Made by a program: the position numbers and the translations under genes. Below the pieces are notes generated by a model. That model ran no database searches, was not told where the DNA came from, and saw only the letters and a program-made list of their open reading frames with translations. Of a stretch of 64,000 bases of DNA, positions 25,464 through 37,409 are shown in pieces. Within the stretch, counting starts at the first letter, position 1, and each line of letters starts with the position of its first letter. The DNA is from Hirsutella rhossiliensis (taxonomy: Eukaryota > Ascomycota > Sordariomycetes > Hypocreales > Ophiocordycipitaceae), in contig NW_025408668.1 in the NCBI RefSeq assembly GCF_020360975.1, positions 682,001 to 746,000 on the forward strand, written 5' to 3'.

Positions 25464-25908
25464 TATAACGACTAGTATTATTCCTAAGGGATAAACCTAT
25501 TAAGGGGTTTATATTAGTAGATATAATAGGCGTGGTCTAAGTAATATATATATATATTAGTAATAAGTTAGAGGTTATAGACTATAGACTATAACTAGGT
25601 AATTAAAATTAAAGATAGAATCGTAATAAAAATCTATATTAAAAGCTAGAGAGCTATCTATTTAAAGGAGTAAAAGTAAGTAGCTATATATACCGATAGA
25701 GACTATCCTTAGATTATAGGCCTAGCTATAATCCCTAACGTTAGATCGTATAGAGCGTAGTAATCCTATTAATCCTAGATTACTTAGATCTCTATAATCC
25801 CCTTAATCCTATATCTATTAAATAGTCGTACCGACTATTTATCTATTAGACCGTATTACGTACTTAACGCGGTTAACTATTAGCGGCCTAGTAGCTATAG
25901 TTATAATA
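25464..25908 (-). repeat. 5' LTR of Gypsy A2
   Basis: 445 bp inverted LTR. It retains clearly more CpG than the 3' LTR at 18075, the same bias seen between the two LTRs of A1. It is followed by CTTAG and then Copia copy A sequence. Confidence 0.93.
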
Positions 25909-25913
25909 CTTAG

Positions 25914-26555
25914 CTAGCTATAAAGAAGCTAATAGGTTCTTAGTAGAAAAGGCTCTTAGGTAAGCTATATAAGTCTTCTTAATACGGTTAGTTATATAGC
26001 CCTTTAAGGGAGCTATTAAGGTTTTTAAGCTTTAAAAGCTACTACCTAAGAGTCTCTTCCTCTTAAAGAGAGATTAGCTTTATAGTACTAACGGATTCTA
26101 TTATTACTATATAAGTAGTAGTTAGCAGCTTTATCTTATAGAGGTATTCCTTTCGATAACTCTTATAGTCGCCTAAGGTAATAGAAAAAGCTCTCTACTA
26201 TATAGAGGTTAGCTTAAAGAAGAGGGTAGCTTCCTTTATAAAGTCTATTACCTTAGGATAAAGAGGGGGCTTAAGAGGGTCCTACTTATTAAAGAAGACT
26301 AAATTATAGATAGTTCTATCTATACTAGCTTATAGCTCCTTTACTTACTTATCCTAATCTTAGGGCTCTACGAGAATCGTTATATAGACCGTAGGGATAG
26401 TAAAGGAGTCGTTTTTTAATATTATTATAGAGAGAGAGGGGGTAGAAAAGTTAGTTAAAAATCGGCCTTTCTAGTAAGAGGGGTAAAAGGAAGCTATAAA
26501 GGATATAAGAAAGGTGCTTTTTATAGTAGCTAGAAGGTATAGGAATTCTATTCCT
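25914..26555 (-). pseudogene. Copia copy A gag 5' part
   Basis: Homologous to about 56434-57074 in copy B, immediately downstream (minus strand) of the primer-binding site. It should hold the gag N-terminus, but I see no diagnostic motif by eye. The ATG start and most Gln and Trp codons are lost to RIP. Confidence 0.6.
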
Positions 26556-26569
26556 CCCGGGCTTATAAC
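26556..26569 (-). other. Copia primer-binding site, half initiator tRNA-Met type
   Basis: The plus strand reads cccgggcttataac, directly next to the 5' LTR at 26570. Allowing one RIP change (CA to TA), it equals the anticodon arm of initiator tRNA-Met (GGGCTCATAAC). Drosophila copia is known to prime from a 5' half of that tRNA; the same mechanism is inferred here. Confidence 0.75.
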
Positions 26570-27054
26570 TCTTATAAAGAGAGATATAAGAAGTATATAA
26601 AAATATATAAAGGTAAAATTAAAAGTAAGGGGTTAAATAGGTAGGGCAGAGAAATTTAACTTTTACGTAGATAGTAATTATAATAAGGGATTAATTATTA
26701 TATTACCTTAATTATCCTTCTTTCCTCTATCTAACGCCTTTCTTTATACCTATTTAGTATCTTAATTAATAAAGAAGATCTTACTTAAAGAAGCTACTAA
26801 TATCCTTTTAACTACTAAGCTCTTTACTAGTTTTTCCCTTCTTTTTTAGCCGTTACTAGTATATCTATCTTATCTTTCGCTACTTTTATAAGAAGCTATC
26901 GCTACTTTTACTTCCCCTTATACCCCTACCCTCCTTTCTATACCTCTTTTTAGCTCCTTCTTCCTTTTTTTATACTAGGTGTTTTTAGCTTCCTTAGTCT
27001 CTTATACTAAGGGATATCTCTAAGAACTACGAAATTAAGCTACGCTTTACGATA
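26570..27054 (-). repeat. 5' LTR of Copia copy A
   Basis: 485 bp, homologous to both LTRs of copy B (50696-51187 and 57089-57580). On the plus strand it begins tcttataaag and ends tttacgata. The expected 5 bp target repeat would be agaat (27055-27059), but the partner is lost with the truncated end. Confidence 0.9.
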
Positions 27055-28180
27055 AGAATAGGTTAAATAAGTTAATTATTATATATATATATCTTTCTAT
27101 TTATTTCTTATATTTAACGCCCTTCTTTTTTATAAGGTAAGTAAAGGGATTTATCGCTAATATCGCTATTAGCTATAGTAGTATATTAGCTAAGGTCTAT
27201 AAAGTATACTAAAACCTAAACCTACTAAATTACTATACTACTTTATATTTATATTATTCTTACTAAGATTCTTATATATATATAAAAAGAATAAAGCTAT
27301 TTATATATAGATAATTAACTAGTTTTTACTTTACCTTAAGGTTTATACGAGCTAAGGTTACTAACTTAGAATACTATAAGAAGGTACTAGTTATTATTCT
27401 AAATTAGCTAAGACTTCCTAACTAATACCTCTATATAAGGCTACTTAGCTAAGGCTTTATTAGCGCCCGCTACCTATTATTATAAATAAAGAAATACTTA
27501 TATATACCTTTTTAAAGGATAACTAGGTCGTCCGCGGTTCTATCCTTAAGTAGTAAAATCGCCTAGCTAGATAAGGACCCTAGAGCCTTATTAACTAAGA
27601 TCGGCTGCTCTTAAGGACCGGATATAAGGGCGCTTTATATACTAGGTAGAAACTAAGGATCTCTTTTAAAATAGCGAGCAGCGCGATCTAGCTACTTATA
27701 ATTACTATAGTAGCTACTAAAGTAGCCTAAGAGGTAAATATAGTAAGGAAAGGGACTTACGTATACGTTCCTATTTATAATTATCTTATTTTAGTAAGAT
27801 TTATATAGATAGGGATAGAGAACGCCTTAACTTTAGATAAGGAAGGCGTTTATAAATAAGTCCCTTATACTTATAACCTACTTTAGTTATACGCGCTTAT
27901 ATAGGAAAATAATACGATAGCTAGGTAGGTTAAGGATAGCGCGCTATACTATATTTTTTATATATAGCTAGAGGTACTACTTACTTACGTTAACCTTAAG
28001 GAGGCGCGGTCTTTATAAGAGCTTATATATAAGATCTTAGTTAAGTACCTTAAGAAAGTTAGTATTTTATATAAGAAGGTAAGTACTAAAAAGGTTTTAC
28101 TTACCTAAGAAGGCGCGCCTTAATAGATAAGCTAGTTATTAGCGTTTCTATATAAATATATTAATAACTTACTATATATA
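27055..28180 (+). pseudogene. Unidentified coding relic right of Copia A
   Basis: From about 27330 to 28180 one plus-strand frame reads on with only RIP-type TAG/TAA interruptions. It gives a helical, charged protein (for example YNYLILVRFI near 27775 and LIYKILVKYLKKVSILYKKV near 28020-28080). I do not recognise it, and no second copy is in the window. It could be gag of an unlisted element or a captured host gene. 27055-27330 shows no pattern. Confidence 0.35.
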
Positions 28181-28218
28181 AGGAGCTAAGGAAAAGATAT
28201 ATATATACTTATAGTAGT

Positions 28219-28296
28219 AATACTATTAATACTATTACTACTATTATTATTACTATTACTATTACTATTACTACTATTACTATTATTAGTAATAAT
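28219..28296. repeat. Imperfect ACT/ATT triplet repeat
   Basis: A run of mixed act, att and aat triplets, about 78 bp. It may be a microsatellite, or an older triplet array changed by RIP. Confidence 0.75.
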
Positions 28297-29878
28297 AAAA
28301 AGAAGAAAAGGAATTTATATATATAAGCGTAGATTTAATAAGTTAGTAATACCTAAGGTATATAACCTACTAGCTAGTAGGTTATAGTAAATAAAATAAG
28401 AAAATAGCTTATATTAATAATAGCTTTATTATAAGAAGACTATATATTATACTTTTATATAAATATATAGTACTATTCTATTTATATAGTAAAGTAAAGT
28501 TTTTTCCTTTTCCTTTTTTTTTCTTTTTCTTTCTCTCTTTCTTTTTTTTTCTTTTTTTTCCTTTTCTCTTTTTTATTTATTTTTTCGCTATATATAATAC
28601 CGCTTTATTTCTACTAAGAAAAGTACTTAAAATCTTAGCGCCTTTATTACCTAATTTAGAATATATTTCTATAATCTATCTACTACCTATTTTATATAGT
28701 TTCTTAGCTAGAGACTATTAACCTTACTATAAAAGAAAGTCCCTATTATATAGCGTTTATATTATCCTCTTAAGTCTTTAGCCTTCTTTCTTTAAGAACC
28801 TTAAGCTCTTCTTTTCTTTTTAAACGAGACTATATAATTAAGTTTATAAAGAACTTCTAAGTAAAGGTATAAGAGGCGTTTAATACTACTTATATTACTA
28901 AGGAAGCTAGCCTATATAACTATCTTACTAGCTTACTAATTTAACTTTATAGCTTACTTTCTCTTAAAGAGTATAAAGAGAACTTCTTTCTTTTACTTAA
29001 AGTTATATAGCTTTATATATATAATCCCTTATAATAAATATTTTTCTTTAACCTTTATTAAATACTATTAACCTTTTATTACTCTCTTTATTTAGTTTTA
29101 AAGAACCTTTAAGTATTACAAAAAAAATATTAGATTAAGTAATATATATAACTAAGCTTTATAAAGTAGTTTAATAAAAAGATTTTATAGGAACTTAGTA
29201 AGTCTTAAAATAAGAAGAATAGCTTTAATAAGCTCCTTACTCTTTTTAAAGATATAGATCGTATAGTATATAAGCTTTTTTAATAAGATAGGAAGTATAA
29301 GTAGAATATATTTAATAGTAAGATTAAAGTTTAGATTAACTTTTAACTTTATAATTCCTTAAATCATATATATATATACTAGTAAAAAAGAAGAAAGTAA
29401 AATATAGTAAAGGAAGAAGAGGAATCTCCTTTATTCTTAAGTTCTTTTCTCCCTTCGCTTTATATAAACTAGCTAAATATATAAGATAAGGTAAAGAAAG
29501 AGGAATATATTTCTTTAGCTTCTTATATAAGTAATAGTTCTCTCTTATATTTCTTTTAAGTAAGTCTATATAAGGGAATATATATTATAGTATAATTAAT
29601 TAAGTAGTAAAGATAGCTAAAGGTACTACGCTATATATATTATATTCTTTTTATTATAAGACTAAAGCTTAGAAAAAGAGGGATTTTACCTTTTTAATTA
29701 AAGTAATAAGTAGTTTATAACTTATAAGTAAGGTAGGTATAATTCCTTACTAATAACTTATTAATATATTAATACTATATACCTAAGTACTTTATTAGCC
29801 TATACCTCTTAGTAGCGCTCTTATAATTATCTCCCTTTTTATATAAACGTCTTAGCTATATCTTTAATATATATTACT
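28297..29878. other. AT-rich RIP'd spacer with pyrimidine tract
   Basis: 28500-28574 is an almost pure pyrimidine run (T-rich with C). Around 28830-29260 the plus strand has a moderately open frame that I cannot assign. The rest, up to the LINE start near 29879, shows no RNA gene, terminal repeat or motif that I can support. Confidence 0.5.
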
Positions 29879-29989
29879 TAAAAACTTCTTATAAAACTAA
29901 TATATACCTATAGCGGGTATATATCGCGACTAAAATACTAACTAATACTAAGAATTAATTTAGTAGTATTAATTACCCTTAGTAACGAT

Positions 29990-31270
29990 ACTACGCTAAG
30001 GCTAAAGGGTAGGTAAATATAGTAGCGGCCCTTAATATACCGGGCTCGATTAGAGCGTATAGCGCGAAGATACGCTACCTAAATTTATATACCTTAATAG
30101 GGCGAGTTAATAAACCTAAAGCAGCGATATAATACCGGCCTAGGCGCTAAGCGACCTTATAGAAAAAGTAGTATATAACGAACTCGCGGGCTTTATCCTA
30201 AGCGTATAGTTCGGTAAGGTATAGGTAGTAGTTAAACGGCTCTCTAAGGTAAAGAGCCGCGCTAGTAGCGCGTCGTCGGCGGTGCTCTACGTAGACGAGA
30301 GCTTTAAGATAATAATCTAGGATATAATTAAGGAGGTAGTTAAGGAAGAACTCCGCCTAAGTATCGCTTTAGGCCTAGGGGGCCCTAAGTAAACCTAGGC
30401 TATAGTTATAGCTAAGACTAAGGGACCGACCTAATATAAAGCTATAGTAAAATAGGTCCTACTATACTATAAACGCGAGATTATCGTAGTCCTTACTAGG
30501 GTACCGCTTAAAATCCTAAGCCGCGAACTAAAGGATATAGTAAAGGCAGTAAATATAGCCTTAAAAGCTATAAGCGCTATAGCGGCGAGGCGCCTTTAAA
30601 GTAGAGATATCGCGGTTATATTTAATACCGCGGCGAGAGCCTATTAAAGGGACTAAGGCTAGGTTAAGGCCGTATTTAGACTAGAGGCTACGATCTCCTA
30701 CCGCGCGTATATAGTAGTCGCTAAGAACGTCCTTTTAAAGGTAGCGATAGTAGATAAGGAGCGATTACTCTATAAGATTATAAAGGCGAATAAAGTTAAG
30801 GTCCTCTAGGCCTAGGCGCTATACCCCCGATTTAAGATATCGATAGTAATAACTATACTTATTAAGGTCGGTAGCTTAAAGGAAGCTAATAAGCTCTATA
30901 ACCTAGGCCTAGTCCTTAAAGTATAGATCTTTTAATATAAACCCTATAATAAGTCGGTCTAACTATAAAGGTATTATAACTACTATAGATATAGCTATAT
31001 TACTAAGCGATATATATCGATATAACTCTATAACTAATATAAAAGTATAGTATATAATAGAGGCAAGGATAAATATAAGGCTAAGAAAGGCGAAATCCCT
31101 AATAACTATATCTTATACTAAAGGGACTACTTATTATAGACCTAGACCTACCTTATAGCGAATAAAGCCTAGGAAAAAGTAAAGGGAAACTACTTATATT
31201 AACCTTAATAGTTTACGAGTACCTAGATATACGCTAAGTAATAGGTGCTCCTTACTATCGAAACCTAGGG
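29990..31270 (+). pseudogene. LINE copy 1 ORF1 (gag-like, CCHC)
   Basis: The frame reads as a long helical RNA-binding protein interrupted by TAG/TAA. Recognisable parts are VVKEEL near 30330, GPK near 30380 and LKILSRELKDIVKAVNIALK near 30510-30570. A CX2CX4HX4C knuckle spans 30972-31113. All four ligand codons (30972, 30981, 30996 and 31111-region) are now TAT or TAC, so Tyr replaces Cys and His. ORF1 proteins of this clade bind the element RNA. The copy 2 equivalent starts at about 63200. Confidence 0.75.
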
Positions 31271-31429
31271 CGTTCTTAAATCGACCGCGGTCTAAAAGCG
31301 GGGACTAAGTAAACCGCGCTAAGATAAGAGGTCGAGCTTAAGATACCCGCCGGCTAGTAGGGCTAGGGAGGCCGAACTAAGTATAAACGATATTTATAGG
31401 TATAGTAAATAAAGAAGCGCTAAAAGATA

Positions 31430-34400
31430 AAGCGCCTCCCTCCCTATATAGACGACCCCTTTTACCTTAACCCTACCTATATATAACTAAAAGTACTATT
31501 CTAGAATATATAAAAGAGATATAAGCTAGCTTAGTTAGCGCTTTACTACTAAGCCGGCTTTAACTTAATAGTACTATAGGAAGTAAAAGCTATACTAAGA
31601 GGCGGCCCCCCCCCCCTTAAAGCGGCGCCTTATAGCTTAGTCTATAAGGAGAGAAGGTACGCGCTATATATATATAAAAGGCTTAGGCTAAGGACTTAGT
31701 CGCCTTAGTTTAAACTAAACTAAAGTAAGGTAATTTTTAAGGATAGTACTAAACTATAGGCGATTTACTTACTACTAAGGGCCGCGAGGGTAAGAGCGCT
31801 ATATAACCTAAGCGTAATTAAACTAAAGCACCCTATAGTAATAGTAAGGGACTTTAATATCTATTACCCGCTCTAGGATAGATATAATAGAACCTTAGAT
31901 AGCGCGATATAACTTATATAGGAGGCGATAAGACTATAACTTAAACTCGCTACCTTAAGAGGGGAGTATATAAGATTTTTCTATAGCTAAAGGGATAGTA
32001 TGATTAACCTAGCTTAGGTAACGCTAAAGACTAAAATATAGTATACTAAGCCTAACTTAGACCTAACTAAGTTAGACTATATCCCTTAAACTATTATACT
32101 ATAGGTTAATACCTAGGCCTAAGTACTTAAACCGGCCCTAAGGTAAAAAGAAGTAAAAGTAAAGCTAGTTAAAGCTAAGACTATATCTTAGCTAAGACTA
32201 TACTAGTTAATACTTTAAACGCCTAAGAATATCGATAAGGACCTAAACTATATCTTCGCTACTTTAGCGTAGATCGCGATAGCTATAGTTCCGCGCTAAG
32301 AGCGAGTATTACTTAAGGGCAATATATAGTTTACCTTAGAGGTAAGAAGGGCGATAAGGGAGGCTAAGAGGGTAAGGAGGAAGTATAGGTAGGAAAGGAA
32401 TAAAGCGAACTAGGAAGACTTATATAAGGCGTCTATAGCTTAAAAGTAGACCGTCTATAAAGCGAGAAGGGCCTATTAGCGTAAGTTCCTAAAAGAATTT
32501 AGCGCTAATAATACTAAGCTCTATAATATAGAGAGGAAAGCTAGACTTTATAGTAAGCTATTACTAGAACCGACCTATATCTTACTATTAGTTAAGGAAG
32601 GCAAGGACCGACTAATAGAAACCTTTAAAGGGAAGGCCTAGCTATTAGCCGCTAAGTTTTTCTTATTAAAGGCCGGCACGACCTAAGGGCTACCCTAGCT
32701 TATAGCTAAGGCGACCCTTATAATTAACTAATAGATCTAGCTATCTAATATTATAGGGGCGCTAAGTAAGATAGTAAGCTAGAAAGTAGTAGGTCTAAAT
32801 AGCGTCCCCTTAAGGTTTATTAAGAAGTACGGCCTAGCCTTAGTCTAGCGACTAGCTACGATCTTTAACGCTTATACTTAACTCTTATATTTCCTAGGTT
32901 AGTTCTATAGCGTAAACGTAATAGTTATCTAAAAGCTAAGTAAGAGGCCGGACGCTTATTATATAGTAAGGGGTTAAAGACTAATTTCCCTTCTACCTAT
33001 AGTAGGAAAAGTACTTAAGTAGATACTAGCCTAGAAGATCGCGGGAGTAGCGGAGGCGAACGGTATCTTACTATATAAATAAATAAGGAATAAGAGGGAA
33101 CGCTCTATAAAGGTAGCGATCCTATTAGTAATAGAACTAGTATATATAATATAGGCCTAAAAGGGTATTATATTATTCTTATAGCTAGATATTAAAGGTA
33201 TATTTAATATAGTTAACTATAATAAGCTTATAAGGGAACTAAAGCTTAAGGGATACCTTAGGTAGCTTATAAGCCTAATATAGAGCTTTATAAGTAATAG
33301 GAGATCGACCCTTTACTTTAATAAAAAGACCTTAGAGCTAACTTAAGTATTAATAGGAGTCCCTTAAAGCTCCCCTTTATCCTTAATCTTATTTCTATAT
33401 TATATAACCCCTTTAAATAAAAGGCTTAGTATAATATATAGTATTTATACTATTAGCTTCGCCGATAATATAAATATAGTTAGTATTAGACTTAATAAGG
33501 CTACTATAGTAGTATACTTAAAGGTAGCCTAGAGGGTATATATAGAGTAAGTAACTAAGTTCGCGGTTACTTTTAAACTATCGAAAAGTAAATTACTATA
33601 CTTTATATAAAGAAGATAAGTAATAACGATACCGGTCTACCTTAGGGCTAACTTAGTAACTTTAGTCTAAGAGGCCTACCTACTAAAAGTTTAAGTATAC
33701 CGAAAACTACGTTAAAAGGCATACTTAAAATAACTCTAAGTAAAGTTAAAGTACTAAACTATAGCCTTAACTAGGCTCGCGGCGTCTATATAGGGCTATA
33801 CCCTACTACGCGCTAAGGAAGTCTATAGTAAGGTAATCTAGTCCCTAATCTCCTATACTATAGTTATATTCTATAAGATAACGCCTATAAGGGGGAAACT
33901 ATATAAAATTACGTAGGACCTTACTTAGGACTAGTTAGCCTACTTCTAGGTAGTAATAAGCGCCTACTACGTAACCTTAGTCTACTAAGTTAAAGCGGAG
34001 GTATAGGTGCCCTTAATTAACCTTTACTTAAACTAAAGAATAATAGATACCTTTTAAAGGCTAGAAGACTTAGGGCTCCTAAGCTAAATCTAACGTACGT
34101 TTAATATAGTCGCGGGTATACTTAAAAGGAGGCGATGCTAGAGAGAGAGTAGACCCTTAGCGGTACTACCTTTAGGTAGACCCCCCCTTATAAAGGAGAT
34201 AAAGGGGGTCTAGGGCTAGATAGGATTAAACGACCTCTTAAATAAAGCTAAGTCGCTTAAAAGGCTAAATAAGGAATATACCGCTTAATAGAACGCTATA
34301 GAAAACGCGATCTAATAATACTAAACTACCTTCTACCCCGCTAACTTCTTATTTTAGTTTAATAAGGCGATAATACTAAACTATTATAAGGGCCTCCCTA

Positions 34401-34800
34401 AGTATATTAATATAGTAATTACTTAAATACGTATAAGAAAGATCGGGCTTAATAACTTTCTTTTTAATTAATAGGTCCCTAGTATAGTTTCGCTAATATA
34501 TACCTATAGATAAAGATAGGATACTATCTACTATATAATAGTTAACTATCTATTAATAGTAGAGGTAAGGGAGTCCCTTTTAATATAGGCCTAGGATACT
34601 AGTAATATAAGAGTAGGCCTTTAAAGGAAAAGGATAGCGGTACCGCTAGCGTAATAGTTCCTCCGCTTAGGTAGGCTCTATTAGTTCGACCTAGCTTAGA
34701 GGCTATATATAGATATACTAGATAATAAGACCAGGGTCGCGCTAGGGATAAAGCGGCCCTAACTAAGACTACCCTAGCTAACTACTTCCTTTATTAAAGC
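31430..34800 (+). pseudogene. LINE copy 1 ORF2 (endonuclease and reverse transcriptase)
   Basis: The endonuclease motif at 31838-31870 reads VIVRDFNIYYPL; the expected form is GDFN, and Gly became Arg. RT follows, with the catalytic box at 33468-33479 reading FADN, the second Asp changed to Asn. Codons between are broken mainly at former Trp and Gln. A run of 12 or so C at about 31606-31616 lies in the endonuclease domain and may add a frameshift. An RNase H domain is expected at the C-terminus in Tad1, but I could not confirm it. Confidence 0.8.
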
Positions 34801-34809
34801 AACTTAAAA

Positions 34810-36610
34810 AGAGAGAGGACTTATAATTATAAGACTATAGCTTCGATTAAACTAAACCTAGACTAAGTATAAACCTCGCTAATTAAACTATAGACTAAAT
34901 AAAACTAATATAACTTAACTAAACCGACCTTAATAGCTATAAAACGAGACCTACTACTAAAAGACTATAACTAAATAAGACCTAACCTAGAACTAAACTA
35001 AGACGGAGCCGATAACTAGACCCCCTTTAAACTACGACCTTAGCCTAGCTTATTAGTAGTAACGTCTGCCTTATTATCGCGGTAGGAATAACGAGACCCT
35101 CTTAAAGTAGTATATAAAGTAAAGGAGGGAGTAACTTAAGGCTTATAAGGAGTATAGGGACTACTACCGCTATAAGAACCCTAATAATAACTAGATAGAC
35201 CTAACCTTAAACCTAAACTAAAGCTAGCCTAGATAGCTAGCTTATAAGATAAAGTAACGACTAAGGCCTATATTAAGGTAGGACCTATACTAGCGGCGGT
35301 ATAAAGGCGTTCGCTATAGCTTATACTATAACCTTAGATTTAGTCGAGGTTAAGACTAGCGATAATTTCGGCTAAGACTAAACCGCGATAGCTATAAAGA
35401 TATTACTAAACGAAGTTAGGAGCGTTAGTAGGATTAGTAGGCGATATAAGATAGGGATACTTTAGGGCGGGCTCGGCGCTAAGAGAACTACCGGGCTATA
35501 GCTCGGCGTTAAAGGGAGACGTAGTTAGCTCCTAAGCTAGCTCCGCGATAGCTATAGGTATAGATACCTTAGCCTTAACCTTAGATAGGGCCTTAGATAT
35601 AGCTACTACCTTACCCTTACTTTTACCTTTCTTTTTATTAAAGGGGACTAAGGCTAGAATAGGCTTAGTAAGACTAATAAGATTAAAACCGCTATCCTTA
35701 GCGTTAAGGCCGTTACTAGTAATAAGATAAAAATAGTTAGTAAGATTATTAACTACTATAAGAGTCTTTTAAGTAACTAAGAGTAACTTAGGCTTAACCT
35801 AAGCTAAGGTCTTAATAGTATTACTAAACTTACTTAAGTGCTTCTTTAAGGACTTATATATATAGCGGGTATTATCTATAAAATAAGTAAAAGCTAACGT
35901 AAGCGTCTCGATATTCTTAGTAACTATAGCTAGACTAGGGGCGGACTCGCTTAACGCGCCCTTACCTTTAGCGGCGGGGGCCTTTTAACTAGCGTAAATA
36001 TAAGTTTCTAGAGTAGCGTAATAAAAGCGCTCTTATACTAAACCCTTAATAAGGGAAGGGCTATTAACCTTAAACTATACTTAGTAAAAGGTACTAGTAG
36101 CCTCCTTACCCTTAAAGGTAATCTAAAATATAGATTAGTACTAAACTTAGATAATACTATAGTAGAAAGGGGTTACTTACTTAATAATAAGACTAGTTAG
36201 AGTTAGCGTAAGTAATATACGCTTTAGCTTTTATAGCTATTAAAGTTAGTAAAAATACTAAAGGTAAGACCGACCTAAGATAAAGCTAGGATTAATACTT
36301 ATAAGACTAGTTTTAATAGCTAGTAAAGGACTTATAAGTAAGCTTATTAGTAAGACGCTTAATATATATAAAATATAGGATAGAGCGCTCCGATCTTACT
36401 ATTATAGCGACTTTCTTATAAGGAGGGGGTTTTAGAGGAAGCGAGCTACTATTACCTAAGTCGGCTTTTTAGTTAGATATTATAACGTAATAATAAGCGA
36501 ACTAGAAATAGTACTAAGGAGACCTAAAGTTATAAAAATAAAGTAAGTAAGGTAGTAGTTAAGCCTATAAAAGAGATAGATAATAAAGAGATAGGAGGAG
36601 GTATATATAG
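34810..36610 (-). pseudogene. Unidentified minus-strand coding relic
   Basis: On the minus strand one frame stays open with only RIP-type stops. A stop-free run of 78 codons spans 35768-35535. The protein has a helical N-terminal half (YIYKSLKKHLSKFSNTIKTL near 35870-35810), then a Lys-rich basic patch (FNKKKGKSKGKV near 35640-35600) and a low-complexity Ser/Thr/Pro/Ala part. Its length and composition suit a gag or ORF1-like nucleic-acid-binding protein, but there is no diagnostic motif. It abuts the LINE's end at about 34800 and has a GC-rich leader, so it may be part of another LINE in opposite orientation. Confidence 0.4.
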
Positions 36611-37409
36611 AACCGGGGTAGGTATATATAGGCGCGAGCTAAGCGCGTGTAATTAGTAACTATAAGATAGAAGGTAAATATAGGCCGCCGCGCCTTTAAT
36701 TAGGAAGTCGCGTAGCTAGATAGGAACCGATTTATAATTAGCGGAGCTAGCTAACCGAATTTTCGATTAGCCGGCCCTACTTAGGAGCGACCTATATTAG
36801 CGCCTAGCCCGGTAACCGGATATTACCTGCCCTACTAACTAACGGATAGATAAGCTAACGCGACCGCGGCTATATAGCTACGACGCGGGAGCTATAGTAA
36901 ATAAAGGCGCCCGCGAGTTAGGCCCCTAAAGAGAGACTACTACTTATAACCCTAGGCCTAGGCTAGCGAGCCCGGGCCGCGGCCGCTTAGGATAGTAGCG
37001 GCTATAGCTTAAGAGGGCCTACGCTAAGATATAATATTACGGGAGGAGCCTATAGTAGCCGGCGTAAATTTCCTATATTCTACTACTATAACCTCGTTTA
37101 AGGTAGACCTATACTAAAAGAGGGGAGGGTTTTCCCTTAAGTACTTTAGTTTTTCCCTCTTATTTAATATTAAAGTTCTAGATACCTCTACCTAGGTCCT
37201 TAGTATAATCTTAATAATAATAATATATATTACTTTCGCTATACTATATATATTTAGTTAGAAAGAAAGGTAGTTTTAGTTATATATTATATATATATAC
37301 CTATATATATATATTAGTCTATACTTTATAACGTTAATAGTTATTATACTAGCGGTTACCGCTAAGTAACTATTATAGTATCGCTTATATATTAGCTATA
37401 TAACTATAA
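36611..37409. other. GC-rich CpG-retaining tract then AT-rich flank of Gypsy D
   Basis: 36620-37040 is much richer in C and G than its surroundings (gcgcgagc, ccgccgcgcc, gggccgcggccgc), yet it still lacks most CA and TG. So RIP acted here as well, and the original sequence must have been CpG-rich. It could be the promoter/5' leader of the minus-strand relic at 34810-36610. 37041-37409 is ordinary AT-rich sequence ending in TATAA, the target duplicated by Gypsy D. I see no gene. Confidence 0.45.

Larger units (their letters stand above)
18075..25908 (-). mobile_element. Gypsy chromovirus-type LTR retrotransposon A2, full length
   Basis: The same family as A1, in reverse orientation, 7834 bp. 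Its LTRs are at 18075-18524 (3' LTR) and 25464-25908 (5' LTR). The 5 bp duplication CTTAG flanks it (18070-18074 and 25909-25913). It is inserted in Copia copy A, whose uninterrupted form is seen in copy B around 56430. The internal sequence is colinear with A1 throughout, including the extra segment between gag and protease. RIP has destroyed the frames. Confidence 0.95.
7339..27054 (-). mobile_element. Copia element copy A, truncated and split by two Gypsy insertions
   Basis: Three blocks (7339-7742, 15598-18074 and 25914-27054) align end to end with 53050-57580 of Copia copy B, so they were once one minus-strand element. Gypsy A1 (7743-15592) and Gypsy A2 (18075-25908) each separate two blocks and each duplicate 5 bp of Copia sequence. 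The 5' LTR is at 26570-27054. The other end stops inside RT at 7338, so the rest of RT, RNase H and the 3' LTR are missing. The joint at 7338 against Gypsy C looks like a deletion or rearrangement, because no target duplication can be seen there. Without insertions about 4.0 kb remains. RIP is heavier than in copy B. Confidence 0.85.
29879..34800 (+). mobile_element. Tad1-like LINE (non-LTR retrotransposon), copy 1
   Basis: The 5' end is fixed by comparison with copy 2: the two sequences agree from aaaacttcttata (29878/63088) onward and differ before it. There are no LTRs. Two coding regions follow: ORF1 with a zinc knuckle, and ORF2 with an endonuclease GDFN-type motif and a FADD-type RT motif. 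This is the arrangement of fungal Tad1-clade LINEs. The 3' end is not visible as a poly(A) tail, and about 34800 is where LINE-like coding stops. CpG content is higher than in the Gypsy A elements, so RIP seems to have hit CpA without spreading much to CpG. Confidence 0.85.

Noticed and set aside
28219..28296. CRISPR-like or satellite array
   Set aside because: It is a simple triplet microsatellite without spacers, in a eukaryotic sequence.
36620..37040. GC-rich tract as an rRNA fragment or bacterial transfer
   Set aside because: No rRNA motif is recognisable, and CA/TG are depleted as in the rest of the window, so it shares the local history. GC content alone does not show transfer.
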